Assembly: GCF_000236905.1 (NCBI RefSeq)
Contig: NC_016520.1
Span: 496,001-560,000 of the forward strand
DNA from: Tetrapisispora phaffii CBS 4417
Taxonomy: Eukaryota; Ascomycota; Saccharomycetes; Saccharomycetales; Saccharomycetaceae
Direction: 5' to 3'
DNA: 64,000 nt
Positions 21,358 to 32,173 of the stretch are shown piece by piece. Below the pieces are notes generated by a model. It ran no database searches. It was not told the origin of the DNA and worked only from the letters and a program-made list of their open reading frames with translations. The translations under genes were made by a program, and so were the position numbers. Position 1 is the first letter of the stretch. Every line of letters starts with the position of its first letter.

Positions 21358-21570
21358 GTATGAACTAATGGTATTTTCTTTTAAGTTACTTATCAAAGTA
21401 ACCATTATTTTTAAACTTTTTTGTTCTCGAAGATTATCCTCTGGTATATTAAATTTTTGGCATTTGTTAAGATGGCTATTATTTCGGAAATCATTATCAT
21501 CTGTTGTATCTAATCTAGACTCTTTGATAGCATGTATCAACTCATCTAAATACTTAATATGTGTTTCCAT
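14218..21570 (-). CDS. MEC1: Checkpoint kinase Mec1 (ATR family PIKK)
   Basis: Mec1 is the ATR-type protein kinase that signals replication stress and DNA damage with its partner Ddc2. The 2450-residue product (S. cerevisiae 2368) has a long helical HEAT-repeat N-terminal part, a FAT region at roughly 1400-2000, the kinase domain at about 2100-2400 and the C-terminal FATC. In the kinase, [28 protein letters not shown] is the phosphate-binding and ATP region, GLGDRHCENILLD (~2300) the catalytic loop, and HVDFDCLFEKG (~2323) the activation-loop start. The last residues MYIGWLPFW are an ATR-type FATC end. FATC and catalytic-loop details favour Mec1 over Tel1. The N-terminus contains a run of 14 asparagines near residue 75. 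It is divergent from HSL7; in S. cerevisiae CKS1 lies between them. Confidence 0.96.
21316..21357 (-). repeat. AAT trinucleotide microsatellite inside MEC1 (14 Asn)
   Basis: Thirteen AAT codons and one AAC on the minus strand encode 14 consecutive asparagines in the MEC1 N-terminal region. It is in frame and uninterrupted, so it is probably length-variable between strains. Confidence 0.9.
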
Positions 21571-22555
21571 TTTTAATAAATGATGATTTGGTTATATATG
21601 TCTAACAATTACGGAGTCATGCATTTGAATATAAACCTCACTAGTTGTATAAAACGTCAATATTTTGATACTAGAGTTCTTATAACTGCCCATCTAAGTG
21701 TTAAATATTAATTGATTAATCAAAATAAATATAGTTAGTTTTAAAATCAATGGCGGTTATTTTGTAATATCAAAGTTTACTATGTAATATTCATTTTTAA
21801 TAGTTTTTAAAATTAAAATTGCACTTGAACTCAGAAGAAACCTTCACGTTTTTGGTGTTCCAAAGGTTACAAAGTATGCCGGGTTACTAGATGGGTAAGC
21901 TATTATCGATATGTCTTTATATACTTATATATAATAAGTAAACTATAAATTGTGTTCCTTACAAGAACCTCATATATATATAGATGGATATATCAATCAC
22001 AAATTATCAAGCACTATGCAGATGGTCCAGTAAATGTAACAGTGAATCCATTGTAAAGAAACTTTGTACTTAGATTTCGCAGGATTGTGAACGAGTTATT
22101 ATGAGTGTTTAAATACTCATTTGTAATATTATTTACTGATCAATTGTTGTTAGATGACATTCGTTGTGTCGCAAATATAGTCACCTAACAACACTTAAGC
22201 ATATAAACAACATATGAGACAGCTTTTAATGTGTATGTTACCTACTTCTTTTCATTACTTTCACTATTTGGCCGAGTTTTTAGTTTATTGATCTGAAAAA
22301 TTCGTGTTGTTTTGCCATGTTTTTTTTAGCTACAAATTTTCAGTAATAATGAAGCATCTTAAAACATATTGACACCATAATATTATACATTATAAGTATA
22401 GTAATTGTAACATCCTACTAGTCACGCTTGAGGTGAATTGAATAAAATTGAAATCAAAGAAATATACTCATAGAATTACTTCCAAGACGAAGAAGCAGCG
22501 TAACTCAGATTCTCTAATTTTATTATATTAATAGAACTACCTGTTTCATAAGAAA
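21571..22555. other. MEC1-HSL7 divergent intergenic region
   Basis: Almost 1 kb of AT-rich sequence carries both promoters. S. cerevisiae has CKS1 in this position, but no CKS1-like reading frame, even broken, was recognised in any frame. I see no other feature. Confidence 0.5.
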
Positions 22556-25312
22556 ATGATTCAAAGCAACGTTTACGTCGGTATTAAACCAAGCTTCAAC
22601 AAAGTAGATGAATCCTTTTATGATGAGACATATTCATCAATACCTACTGTAAATTTTGATTATGTTTTGTTGCCTATAACGAATCAAAGATATAGCCAAA
22701 TTGCAATTAAAGCTGTTGAAAATTATAGATTATCACAAAAGGAAAGTTATAATTTATTTTCAGAATTAACTATTCCTGAACCAAAATTGCAAGATCTTTA
22801 TATACCTCCATTTAAATCCAAGGCATCATTAAATGGTAGTGATGGTCAATATATTATGCATTTGGGTTTACTAGCGTCTTGGCTAGATTTAGATTCCATG
22901 GATCCAGTAATAAGTGACTTTAGTTATAAAGTTTTATTAAATGAATGTAAGTACGCTAGATTTGTAGGTATTAGGAAGCTATTAGTGGCACCACCGAGGG
23001 ATCTATCAAATTTGACTCCATATTCACAAACTATAAACAGATTATTAAATCATGAAGTTCTTACAATGGAACCTAAAATTACATTATCAATATCACTACC
23101 TTTAGTTGAAGATAGTGAACCATTTGCTACATGGGAATTATGGAATACCGTGAGAAAGATATGTGAGTACAATGAATTACTGACCATTTCATTAGCTTTA
23201 CCTAGAATTAAAACACCATCCTATGTATTAAAACGATGGTTATGCGAGCCAGTATCATGTTTATTAATATCTTCTTCAATCTTTGAAACTAATCAGAATA
23301 ATTATCCTGTGTTACATAAGTTTAATCAAAAAATACTGAGAGAATTCCAAAGGATTAACGGCAATTCACAAAGTGAACAAGGTCAACTATGTGTCATACT
23401 ACATGGTATGGAAAAACATGCTGATTTTATTAGAGGAGGTTCTGTTTCATATCTTGATTATATTAATTTTTTGCTAAAGAAAGAAGATAAATTAATAATG
23501 GATGAGTTTAATAAAGAAGCCATCAACATGACCAATGAACAAGGAAGTTCTAATGCAAACTTAATCAATGAAGATAAATGGTTACCTAAATTAATGCCGC
23601 CTTTACTACCTAACTCTGATAATTTAACTAATGATACATATCTAGTTTTTGAAAATGATAGGACAAAGTATGATTTATACCATGAAGCTATTCACCAGGC
23701 AATTCATGATAAATTGTCATATATCCAACATTTAAAAAGGAATAACTCTCAAAAATTTCAGATTCTAGTCGCTGGTGCAGGCAGGGGTCCATTAATTGAT
23801 GAAACATATGATATTTTGAAGTACTATAATGTTTTAAATAAGTGCAAGATAATTGCCATTGAGAAAAATTCACAAGCTTTTTTGTTTTTACAAAAGAAGA
23901 AATTTGATAAATGGGTTGATTCAGTTGAGTTAATAAGATGTGATATGAAAAAATTATCAAATGATTTTGGTAAATTTGATATTGTAATAAGTGAATTATT
24001 AGGATCTTTTGGTTGTAACGAATTATCTCCTGAATGTTTAATTCATATTGAAGCCAATTTTAGTCGTAAAGAGACAATATTTATTCCAGAATCATATTCG
24101 TCATATGTTGCACCAGCATCTCTTCCATTGGTAAGACAAAAATTAGACAAATTTTCAAATGGATTTGAAAAACCGTGGTTAGTGAATAACATTCCATATT
24201 GTATTTTATCTACTAAAATCAATAAGATATGGTCATTTCAACATCCATTGTTAAAGACAGAAAATCAAGACAATAAACATTTATTTAATAAGAATATTGA
24301 GAATGGTGAATTTAAATTAAAACATAAATGTGAAATAGATGGGTTAATTGGATTTTTCAGTGCAACATTGTATAATAATATTACTTTATCTACTTTACCT
24401 GAGGGGTTTACGATCAATGATCCAAGAAAAGAATACGACACGAAGATTACCACTAATGATAAAAATGAATCAATTCATACAAAAAATTTAAAGTCATGGG
24501 CACCCATTTTTTTCCCTATAACTAGTCCATTAAGCATAACTGATGATACTGAACTATCTGTGTATTTCAATAGGATTTCAGACAGTCAATTAAAAAAAAC
24601 ATGGTATGAATGGTCATTAGAGAGTTTTATATACTTGGTAGTGTCCTCAACGTCACACAAACAGAACGGCAATACCACAGTTGCTAGTAAGAGCATCCAT
24701 AATCAAGCATCATTAAATGAACTTAGAGAGACAACCACAATTAAGGATGAACAGTCATTGATGGAGCTTAACGGTAGTGAAGAGGTACAACCACAACCAA
24801 CACAACAAGAATCGAATAGAAACTACTATTATCAAAGTGAATTTGAAACAGGAGGATGGGAGAGTGTCAACGATATCCATGAGTTAACAAGCGATATGAG
24901 TAGATTGAATACCGATAACACAAATGAAGAGAACAAAATCAGTGCAACGTTTGATTTAAAAGTATCACCAACACATGGTCGTCATAACCAACCTAGTTTA
25001 ATCGAAGTTCAAAGCATCGATGAAGATAGTCCAGAGAATTTAGATTATTCATATGAACTCGAAGAAGATTTTAAAGCCATGAGAACAAATAACAATGATA
25101 TCTCAACTCTAAATGATGATACTATGGACCATGATAACTCTTCGCATAAGACAACAAATAAAAATATGAATACAACTGCAAACACAAAAACCTCCAGGGA
25201 TATAAACACAAATAATACAAGCAACAATCAATTAGAGGTCAATTTACGCATTAGAACTGGAGTAACGAAATTACATAATATGAACGGTAATAAATCATCC
25301 ATACCATACTAA
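22556..25312 (+). CDS. HSL7: PRMT5-family protein Hsl7, morphogenesis checkpoint adaptor
   Basis: Hsl7 is the yeast PRMT5-type arginine methyltransferase homolog that works with the Hsl1 kinase at the bud neck to remove Swe1. The product is 918 residues (S. cerevisiae 827) from the ATG at 22556 (MIQSNVYVGIKPSFN). The N-terminal TIM-barrel-like part contains LLNECKYARFVGIRKLLVAPPRDLSNL. The SAM-binding motif ILVAGAGRGPLIDE lies at about 403, the acidic post-I strand IIAIEKN follows, and the catalytic-loop equivalent VISELLGSFGCNELSPECL is near 476. The last ~230 residues are Asn/Thr/Asp-rich low complexity and explain the extra length. In S. cerevisiae HSL7 is YBR133C, followed by AGP2, as here. 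Confidence 0.95.
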   Translation: MIQSNVYVGIKPSFNKVDESFYDETYSSIPTVNFDYVLLPITNQRYSQIAIKAVENYRLSQKESYNLFSELTIPEPKLQDLYIPPFKSKASLNGSDGQYIMHLGLLASWLDLDSMDPVISDFSYKVLLNECKYARFVGIRKLLVAPPRDLSNLTPYSQTINRLLNHEVLTMEPKITLSISLPLVEDSEPFATWELWNTVRKICEYNELLTISLALPRIKTPSYVLKRWLCEPVSCLLISSSIFETNQNNYPVLHKFNQKILREFQRINGNSQSEQGQLCVILHGMEKHADFIRGGSVSYLDYINFLLKKEDKLIMDEFNKEAINMTNEQGSSNANLINEDKWLPKLMPPLLPNSDNLTNDTYLVFENDRTKYDLYHEAIHQAIHDKLSYIQHLKRNNSQKFQILVAGAGRGPLIDETYDILKYYNVLNKCKIIAIEKNSQAFLFLQKKKFDKWVDSVELIRCDMKKLSNDFGKFDIVISELLGSFGCNELSPECLIHIEANFSRKETIFIPESYSSYVAPASLPLVRQKLDKFSNGFEKPWLVNNIPYCILSTKINKIWSFQHPLLKTENQDNKHLFNKNIENGEFKLKHKCEIDGLIGFFSATLYNNITLSTLPEGFTINDPRKEYDTKITTNDKNESIHTKNLKSWAPIFFPITSPLSITDDTELSVYFNRISDSQLKKTWYEWSLESFIYLVVSSTSHKQNGNTTVASKSIHNQASLNELRETTTIKDEQSLMELNGSEEVQPQPTQQESNRNYYYQSEFETGGWESVNDIHELTSDMSRLNTDNTNEENKISATFDLKVSPTHGRHNQPSLIEVQSIDEDSPENLDYSYELEEDFKAMRTNNNDISTLNDDTMDHDNSSHKTTNKNMNTTANTKTSRDINTNNTSNNQLEVNLRIRTGVTKLHNMNGNKSSIPY

Positions 25313-25358
25313 AAACACACACACATACATACACACAAACATATATATATATATATCT
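25311..25358. repeat. (CA)n/(TA)n microsatellite
   Basis: Imperfect CA and CATA repeats run into a TA repeat directly after the HSL7 stop codon. This is simple-sequence DNA, likely variable in length. Confidence 0.8.
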
Positions 25359-26438
25359 TTCACCGGATTAACAACAATAATATAATATAATTAATTAATA
25401 AAATAAAAATACGTCATAACTTAATAATAACAATTCATATTTAATGTCATTTGTCCCTTATTTCAACACTTTAAATCTAATAAATGTCGTTGTTGGAGAT
25501 CGTTTAGATTCTATGGAATGGCCCCTTGTGTAGATTTCACTGACAAAGGAAAATGATAGTTGTAGGGGTAGTTGTCGGTGGGTGCAGTTGTACATGGTAT
25601 TCTCACGAAACTGCAATATGCACCTTAATGCAGACATTGTCTGGAAAATGAGGGCATGCCCGACAATGAAACTCTAAAGAGCATGCTACGCAGCCACATA
25701 GTAACGCAGCGACGTCAGTAGATGCATTTTACGCGTGTGGGCTGTGAAAATATATAAAGTACAACTAGTCAAAAACAATCGTGAGGGGATGATGGTACTA
25801 AATAAATCAACCATCCGGTGATGACATCTCTTTTCTTCTTTTGTTCCTTTTTTCATCATCTGCATCAGTTTCTCTTTGTAAAACGTATAATAATACTTGG
25901 TTACCTTAGTATGGGATTTCACTTTTTTTTTTGTCGCTATTTAGGCGATATCTCGTAATTAATATATTAAATTGGAGTATATTTTGTGTTTTATTAAAAA
26001 ATAGTCATTTATTTTATTTTTTAATTATTGTATCTATTATTTATGAGAGTTCTTGCGTACTTAACTATGATTTACCTACAAATTACGTATCATATATAGA
26101 TGTGTAAATATATATCAGTGTATCGTGCTCGTTTCCTAAGTACTATCTATCATGCAGTGACTATAGTTGCAATTAGATATACATATATAATATATACATA
26201 TAATATATATATATAGATATATATTAAAACATCACGTTATTGGAGCTTGTTGGAGATTATTGCATTGTAATTATACTAATGTATATTATTTGCATATGCA
26301 ATTAATATATTATATATCAAGTAAAGCTGATTTACATATTATTATTTAGGGTATGCAAATTAAATAAAAAAAAGTGGAGTAGATTAATCACGACAATAAA
26401 AAAGAGATTCACTATAAAATTCTAATTAATTACTCATA
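25313..26438. other. HSL7-AGP2 intergenic region with AT/AC microsatellites
   Basis: About 1.1 kb between two genes on the same strand. Microsatellite sequence occurs just after HSL7 (CA then TA runs, 25313-25358) and again at about 26170-26225 (TA-rich). An ACGCGT (MCB core) lies at 25731-25736, and a palindromic GGCGATATC-type stretch near 25943. The minus-strand 78-codon ORF at 25686-25922 is not convincing. No RNA gene was recognised. Confidence 0.5.
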
Positions 26439-28190
26439 ATGTCAACGAGTGTAACTTCAAAAAACGTTAAAATACTGAAGGATAAATATTATGATCAAGG
26501 TGGAGAAGATGGAGATAGAGTAATTGTTGAATATATTAATAAAATTGATGATGACGACAATGATGAGGTAAGTTATACAAGTAACAGAAGTCGGACTGGT
26601 TCTGATGAAGAATTACTAATAAAGGAAATTTATACCACTAAAAGAAATTTAAAGAATAGGCATGTTCAATTTATTGCAATCTCAGGAGTTATCGGAACCG
26701 CCATCTTTGTAGCAATAGGTAAAGCATTATACAAAGGAGGACCTGGAAATTTAATAATTGCCTTTGCAGTATGGTGTATTCCAATTTTATGTATTACTAT
26801 GTCTACCGCAGAGATGGTATCTTTTTATCCAGTGCATTCACCTTTTTTAAGATTAGCTACTATGTGTGGAGATGATTCATTTAGTATTATGGCATCTTGG
26901 AATTTTTGGTTCTTGGAATGTGTCCAAATTCCTTTCGAGATCGTTTCGGTTAATACGATTATTCATTATTGGAGGGATGATTATTCTGCTGCAATCCCAT
27001 TGGTCGTTCAAGTGGTATTATATATCTTAATATCAGTTCTTGCCGTAAAATATTATGGGGAACTTGAATTTTGGTTAGCTTCATTTAAAATCATATTAGC
27101 TCTAGGACTTTTCTTATTTACATTTATTACCATGGTGGGTGGTAATCCCAAACATGATAGGTATGGTTTTAGATATCTGAGTGAATCTCCTTTCAAAAAA
27201 TATTATCCTGATGGGGATACAACTGCAGGGCCATCTGCAGGTCATTTTCAAGGTTTCTTAATTTGTTTGATTCAGGCTGCATTTACAATAGCTGGTGGAG
27301 AATATATTTCAATGTTAGCCGGTGAAGTTTGTTTGCCAAGAAAAGTAATGCCAAAAGCCTTTAAACAAGTGTTTTGGAGGTTGACTTTTATATTTATCGG
27401 TTCTTGTTTTTGTGTTGGCATTGTTTGTTCGTCAAATGATCCTTTGCTGACATCTGCAATTAATGAATCAAGACCAGGTGCTGGTTCATCTCCTTATGTT
27501 ATTGCAATGCAAAATTTACAAATAAGAATATTGCCAGATATTGTAAATATCGCTCTAATAACAGCTGCTTTTTCAGCTGGCAATGCTTATACTTATTGTT
27601 CATCAAGAACGTTATATGGAATTGCTTTAGATGGTAATGCTCCAAAAATATTTAAAAAATGTAATAAAGAAGGTGTTCCGATATATTGTGTATTGGTCTC
27701 TACCTTATGGGCATTATTAAGTTTATTGCAATTAAATTCAAATAGTGCTGTTGTACTAAATTGGTTGATTAATTTAATTACTGCATCTCAATTAATCAAT
27801 TTTTCTTGTATTTGCATTACTTATCTATTGTTTAGAAGAGCATATCGAGCTCAAGAAGACTCTCTTCCAAGGTTACCATTCACTTCATGGTACCAACCAT
27901 ATACAACATATTTTGGATTGTTTTGTTCAATTAGTATGATGTTAGTTCAAGGTTATACCGTTTTTTTCAAAAAATTATGGGCAGTTGATGATTTCTTATT
28001 TAATTATTTAATGATATTCATTGATTTGGCTATTTATTTAGGTGTTAAATTTATTTGGAAAAGAGGTAAAGATCCAGTTAAAGATCCAAAAAAGATAGAT
28101 TTTGAAACTGAATTGAAAAATATCGAACAACATGAGTTGGACCTTAATTTTAATAAATTTCAATTCTACCTTCCAGATAATTATGCATAG
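26439..28190 (+). CDS. AGP2: Agp2 plasma-membrane amino-acid/carnitine/polyamine regulator permease
   Basis: This is a 12-helix transporter of the yeast amino acid permease (APC) family. Agp2 acts in carnitine and polyamine uptake and as a regulator of other permeases. The product is 583 residues (S. cerevisiae 596). A hydrophilic acidic N-terminal tail (about 70 residues) precedes TM1, whose unwound substrate motif reads SGVIGTAIFVAIGKAL instead of the usual G-S-I-G-T-G. The family block GGEYISMLAGEVCLPRKVMPKAFKQVFWR lies near residue 285. The order HSL7-AGP2-CCZ1 equals YBR133C-YBR131W and separates it from other permeases. The divergent TM1 motif is also a feature of Agp2 compared with true amino acid permeases. 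Confidence 0.92.
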   Translation: MSTSVTSKNVKILKDKYYDQGGEDGDRVIVEYINKIDDDDNDEVSYTSNRSRTGSDEELLIKEIYTTKRNLKNRHVQFIAISGVIGTAIFVAIGKALYKGGPGNLIIAFAVWCIPILCITMSTAEMVSFYPVHSPFLRLATMCGDDSFSIMASWNFWFLECVQIPFEIVSVNTIIHYWRDDYSAAIPLVVQVVLYILISVLAVKYYGELEFWLASFKIILALGLFLFTFITMVGGNPKHDRYGFRYLSESPFKKYYPDGDTTAGPSAGHFQGFLICLIQAAFTIAGGEYISMLAGEVCLPRKVMPKAFKQVFWRLTFIFIGSCFCVGIVCSSNDPLLTSAINESRPGAGSSPYVIAMQNLQIRILPDIVNIALITAAFSAGNAYTYCSSRTLYGIALDGNAPKIFKKCNKEGVPIYCVLVSTLWALLSLLQLNSNSAVVLNWLINLITASQLINFSCICITYLLFRRAYRAQEDSLPRLPFTSWYQPYTTYFGLFCSISMMLVQGYTVFFKKLWAVDDFLFNYLMIFIDLAIYLGVKFIWKRGKDPVKDPKKIDFETELKNIEQHELDLNFNKFQFYLPDNYA

Positions 28191-28321
28191 TAAAATGATA
28201 GATAAAAATATATAATTCATATTGCTCTTTTTAATAAGTACATTCATGACATTATTTTATAGTTACGTTGGTATATATGTATATATTATTTATTGTTCTA
28301 CTATGCATGATTTTAAAAAAT

Positions 28322-30352
28322 TTACTCAACTTGAGAATCTTTCCATTTTAATACATCCTTTCCAAAATCATTAAGCATATGATTCTGTTGCATATTTTTA
28401 AGCTTCGGCGAAACATTAGAGTCATCATACCAATTTCTAATAAGAAATTCAAGTTTGTCACCACTATTCTCAATATAACATAACAGACCATTACTTAATT
28501 TCATCAATTGTCTCTGTCTAATATCATCGCGACATTGTGATTTTTCAATATTTTCATTAAATTGTAATAACTCATTATGTAATTCCAATAGTTTGAAATT
28601 TGGCATTGCAAATAAAAAGTTTTTATGAACTGCGATTAAATTCTCTTGTTTTTTAAAATTAGTTTTATTGCCATTACCATTATCCACAAGTGCTTTGTTA
28701 TCCCTACAAAACCAGTTCCCCATTGAGGTAATGCCGCCAATATCTGTTATCTGTGAAATGTTTTCAAAAGAATTTGTCCCAAATAACTGATCAACTCCAT
28801 TAATTATTAACTGGGAAAACATATTCTCGGTAGCAGCTTCTGATCCATTCGAGATCCATGCAGGTATAGATGAATGTATTGTTCTCTTCTTCTTGTCAAT
28901 TACAGTATAAGCAAATGATTCATTGGAATTCGATGAAAAGCTTGGTTCGGTTGCAGTTTCATACAATGTTACCATACTCTCATACAATTTATAATTTAAA
29001 TCAGAAAGGTATTCATGATTCCAAATGCTTTTAAAATTAGGATCACATGCAATTATCACTAGAACATCTTGAAAATACCAAAATAAACAATTGTAAGATT
29101 CTGTTTGATTTTTTGATAATTGGATATCATTATACTTCAAATTCAATCTTTTAACTTTATAATCGTAAGGTAAATATTTATTCGCCCAGGGTGATATTAG
29201 AAATCCATGAGAAATATTTTTATCTTTATTTACCACTAAAGTACCATTACCATTACCATTAGTAACATCATTGCCTTGATTTTTGGAATTTCTAGAAAAT
29301 GAAAACTTTGGAACGTAATCTAACATCAATGACATGCTTTTAGATATCCCTGTAGTTACACCAACTTCTTGAAATGTATCATATGCAAAAGAAACAGGGA
29401 GAGTGATATTATGTATAATATTTTTTGTCTGTTCATTAAAGGTATTGCTATTAGAGTTATTTTCTGTTGATTCGTTGATTTGACTGTCATTATTCCCATC
29501 TATATGCTCACTAGAATTAGCTGTAAAATCAGCATCGTTCCCCAATAATTCAATATTAGATTTAGAAATATAATGCACATTTCCTGATAAAACGTGGCTA
29601 GATAACACACCATACGTTGAATGTAAATGATAAATCCAATTTGATAAGTCAGATAAGTTTTCCAATTCATTTGTGAAATTTTTAACAAAACCAAAGTTTT
29701 TTGTGTTATATGCATTATTATACTGTAAACTTGGCAAATGATAGACTAGAATATCTTTTATCCCCAAGTAATTTTCATCTTGTAAAAGGATACTTTGATT
29801 AATCTGTGATTCCCAGGATTTATTTGTATTTTTGAATTCTAACTCTGAAATTTTATAACAGTCGTTGTAAACAGTATACCAATTTTTTTTAAACATTGAC
29901 GTTGGATTCGAGACTAGATCTTGCCAAAAGGGTATAACATATTCATTTAAGTCATTTGTTAATTTAGTTAAATTATTTCCTGCTTCGTAATTCTTAAAAT
30001 AATTGTATTGTAAGATGAAGAATCTATAACATAACCACATATTTGTCAGCCAGTATTGCTGTGGAATATTTTCAGCTGTTGTAATATCCAATGCAAAAAA
30101 ATAATGTTTTTCAAAAGTTATAACCATTAAGACTTCATTTTCACTTAATTCAATTATCTTACCTTTACCTTTATCATCACCGATTAGAGTATCAGTCAGA
30201 TTCCAAATACCCTGTAAGATACCTATATTAGCCAATTTTTCATTTAAAGAATGTTCAATTTCATTAAAAGAATGATACAGTATTAATTGCTTGAATGTGT
30301 CATCTTCGTTAGTTGATCTTAGGGGATCATATATTGCTAAATAATTTAACAT
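28322..30352 (-). CDS. CCZ1: Ccz1, subunit of the Mon1-Ccz1 Rab7/Ypt7 exchange factor
   Basis: Ccz1 pairs with Mon1 to activate the Rab GTPase Ypt7 on late endosomes, vacuoles and autophagosomes. The product is 676 residues (S. cerevisiae 704). The N-terminus, NYLAIYDPLRSTNEDDTFKQLILYH followed by GILQGIWNLT, is diagnostic and forms the first longin-type strand and helix. There is no signal peptide or membrane span; the long Asn/Ser-rich insertion around 290-330 is low complexity. It is convergent with AGP2 and divergent from SHE3, exactly as in S. cerevisiae (YBR131W between YBR132C and YBR130C). ATG14 lies two genes on, an incidental functional link through autophagy. Confidence 0.92.
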   Translation of the reverse strand: MLNYLAIYDPLRSTNEDDTFKQLILYHSFNEIEHSLNEKLANIGILQGIWNLTDTLIGDDKGKGKIIELSENEVLMVITFEKHYFFALDITTAENIPQQYWLTNMWLCYRFFILQYNYFKNYEAGNNLTKLTNDLNEYVIPFWQDLVSNPTSMFKKNWYTVYNDCYKISELEFKNTNKSWESQINQSILLQDENYLGIKDILVYHLPSLQYNNAYNTKNFGFVKNFTNELENLSDLSNWIYHLHSTYGVLSSHVLSGNVHYISKSNIELLGNDADFTANSSEHIDGNNDSQINESTENNSNSNTFNEQTKNIIHNITLPVSFAYDTFQEVGVTTGISKSMSLMLDYVPKFSFSRNSKNQGNDVTNGNGNGTLVVNKDKNISHGFLISPWANKYLPYDYKVKRLNLKYNDIQLSKNQTESYNCLFWYFQDVLVIIACDPNFKSIWNHEYLSDLNYKLYESMVTLYETATEPSFSSNSNESFAYTVIDKKKRTIHSSIPAWISNGSEAATENMFSQLIINGVDQLFGTNSFENISQITDIGGITSMGNWFCRDNKALVDNGNGNKTNFKKQENLIAVHKNFLFAMPNFKLLELHNELLQFNENIEKSQCRDDIRQRQLMKLSNGLLCYIENSGDKLEFLIRNWYDDSNVSPKLKNMQQNHMLNDFGKDVLKWKDSQVE

Positions 30353-32173
30353 ATTTATACTTTTTGAACTGGCAGAATCTCACATAAACACCAAAGTTGC
30401 CGACAGTCTCTAGAGTTCCTAATTGAGAGGAATATCTAGAATGCCTGATATGATGGTCATTCAGAAATGAACAGAGGACTGAAGTGATTTAATATGCATC
30501 GAAAGTTTTATAATAATATGGTACTGTTTTTAAATTAACGTATATTATATTTTAGATATCACAGTATATGTGATAGCGCCTCGGATTAATTTTTTTTAGG
30601 GCAGCTCACATAAAAGTACTGAATTTATATCTAGTTTAAATTATTTTAATTGTTGGTAGACGGAATATGTTTTACAGTAAGAACCGATGATTTATTATTC
30701 TTTGCTCTCAATAATAAGTTAAGGAGCAGAGCATAGTCTATTCAGCCAACTCTACAAACTTGCTTAATATGATTTTGCATCAGAATATGTGAAAAAACAT
30801 GAGATCCTAACAGAAACATGCTTCACCGCTATCTTTAATACCCTAGGCACCAAGATCACCACGACACCACTAGACACGAATTCTTACTAGAGGTACTTAA
30901 ATATTTTATCGAGATATCCCAGTTTATCAAGAGATCGGAATTGACAGGATCCAGACTGTTGTGTAAAGATAGGACCTGCATACCACGGCCACAGTGGAGA
31001 CCTAGTATTTGCTGATCACAACGAGACAGTATTTGGAGGACAATCTAAAGAAACCATGATGTGCCCCGAACTTCACAAGTGTTTGAACTGGACACACATA
31101 ATCAACTCGACCAGGACCTATGTATAATATGCCTCCAATGGCAACTCATGAAGTCTCATAGACTCAAGACCCACGGATTACCACTGCCACTCCTACTTCC
31201 AGAAGGGAAATGGGTTGATATAACCGTTGACTTCGCCTCAGGACTACCAGAAACAAAATAATGGCAGTATTCTCTTACCCCATTAAAGCCACTATTTTAA
31301 AATTTGTATGTAAACATTTAATATAAATGCAAGATATTAGACAGAGGTGTCTGGTTTAATCAACGCTTAGACCTATTCAGGTCCCTTTAGTAAAAATAGA
31401 ATCTTCATAATACATCGCATTCTACCATGCACATACGCCTATCTATGTATAAACATTGATTACGTATAAGGTACCAGATATTTGAAACGTACAATTTCAA
31501 ATAGCAGTAATGTACCTTAGAGTACTCTCTAAGTGCTAATACAAGAATTTTCAAACAAGGTGACAACAGATACAATACACGTAAATATTAATTTAATAGC
31601 AGTATTTAACATTCATTACAACATACTTATAGCATTAATTGCTGTTTATCGTGAAAAATTTCAAAATTTCGAAACTTCAAACGAAATCACGAAACAAAAG
31701 AACTTCTTGAATGAATAATAAACAAGATCCGAAAAAAGATCAAAGAATAAAGAGCTAACTGCAAGTTGGTAGATATATTTAGTACCTTACACTTTGCAGA
31801 CAGCTGTGCTTGTAGAGGTAACGCTGTTTAGGACGTTCCTTAAATGTTTCATTTTCTTAACGTTGGCCTATTTTCCTTTTAGTCGCAGTTAAAAAATTTC
31901 AGACCTGTTCTCTACTTATATCATTCAATTGCTTTCTTATTTTAACAGGTAATTTATTATATTAGAAACTAATTCCTATTCTGTTGAAAGTCATACTGTG
32001 TGGTTTATCAAGAAACAAGCTGAGTGGATCCATATATAAATACAACTTATCTTAAGAGGCATCTGTAAAAAATTTATTTTTTTACATATTTCTTTGAATA
32101 TATAGTTGATTGTGGAATTGTTTATCACTATTGAGTTATCGTTTAGGTGTAAGTGTAACTTTCAGTTTGAATA
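30353..32173. other. CCZ1-SHE3 divergent intergenic region containing a retroelement fossil
   Basis: This 1.8-kb gap is much longer than needed for two promoters. A decayed Ty3/gypsy integrase segment occupies 30869-31263 (separate entry). The rest is AT-rich. No LTR pair could be defined by eye. The 61-codon ORF at 31533-31718 is not convincing. Confidence 0.55.
30869..31263 (+). mobile_element. Degenerate Ty3/gypsy retrotransposon fragment (integrase N-terminal zinc finger and start of catalytic core)
   Basis: Three consecutive open segments encode parts of a Ty3/gypsy integrase: 30869-31015, 31011-31127 in the next frame, then about 31061-31261 back in the first. The middle one reads DHNETVFGG and ELHKCLNWTH, the His half of the HHCC finger, with the second His position changed to Gln (GGQ). 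The third reads CLQWQLMKSHRLKTHGL, where the second finger Cys codon is TGG (Trp), followed by LLPEGKWVDITVDFASGLPE, which contains the first catalytic Asp of the DDE core. The frame ends there with TAA. Reverse transcriptase, protease, GAG and LTRs were not found. It is clearly dead. Confidence 0.75.

Noticed and set aside
25686..25922. 78-codon minus ORF between HSL7 and AGP2
   Set aside because: No motif and it lies in the AGP2 promoter region.
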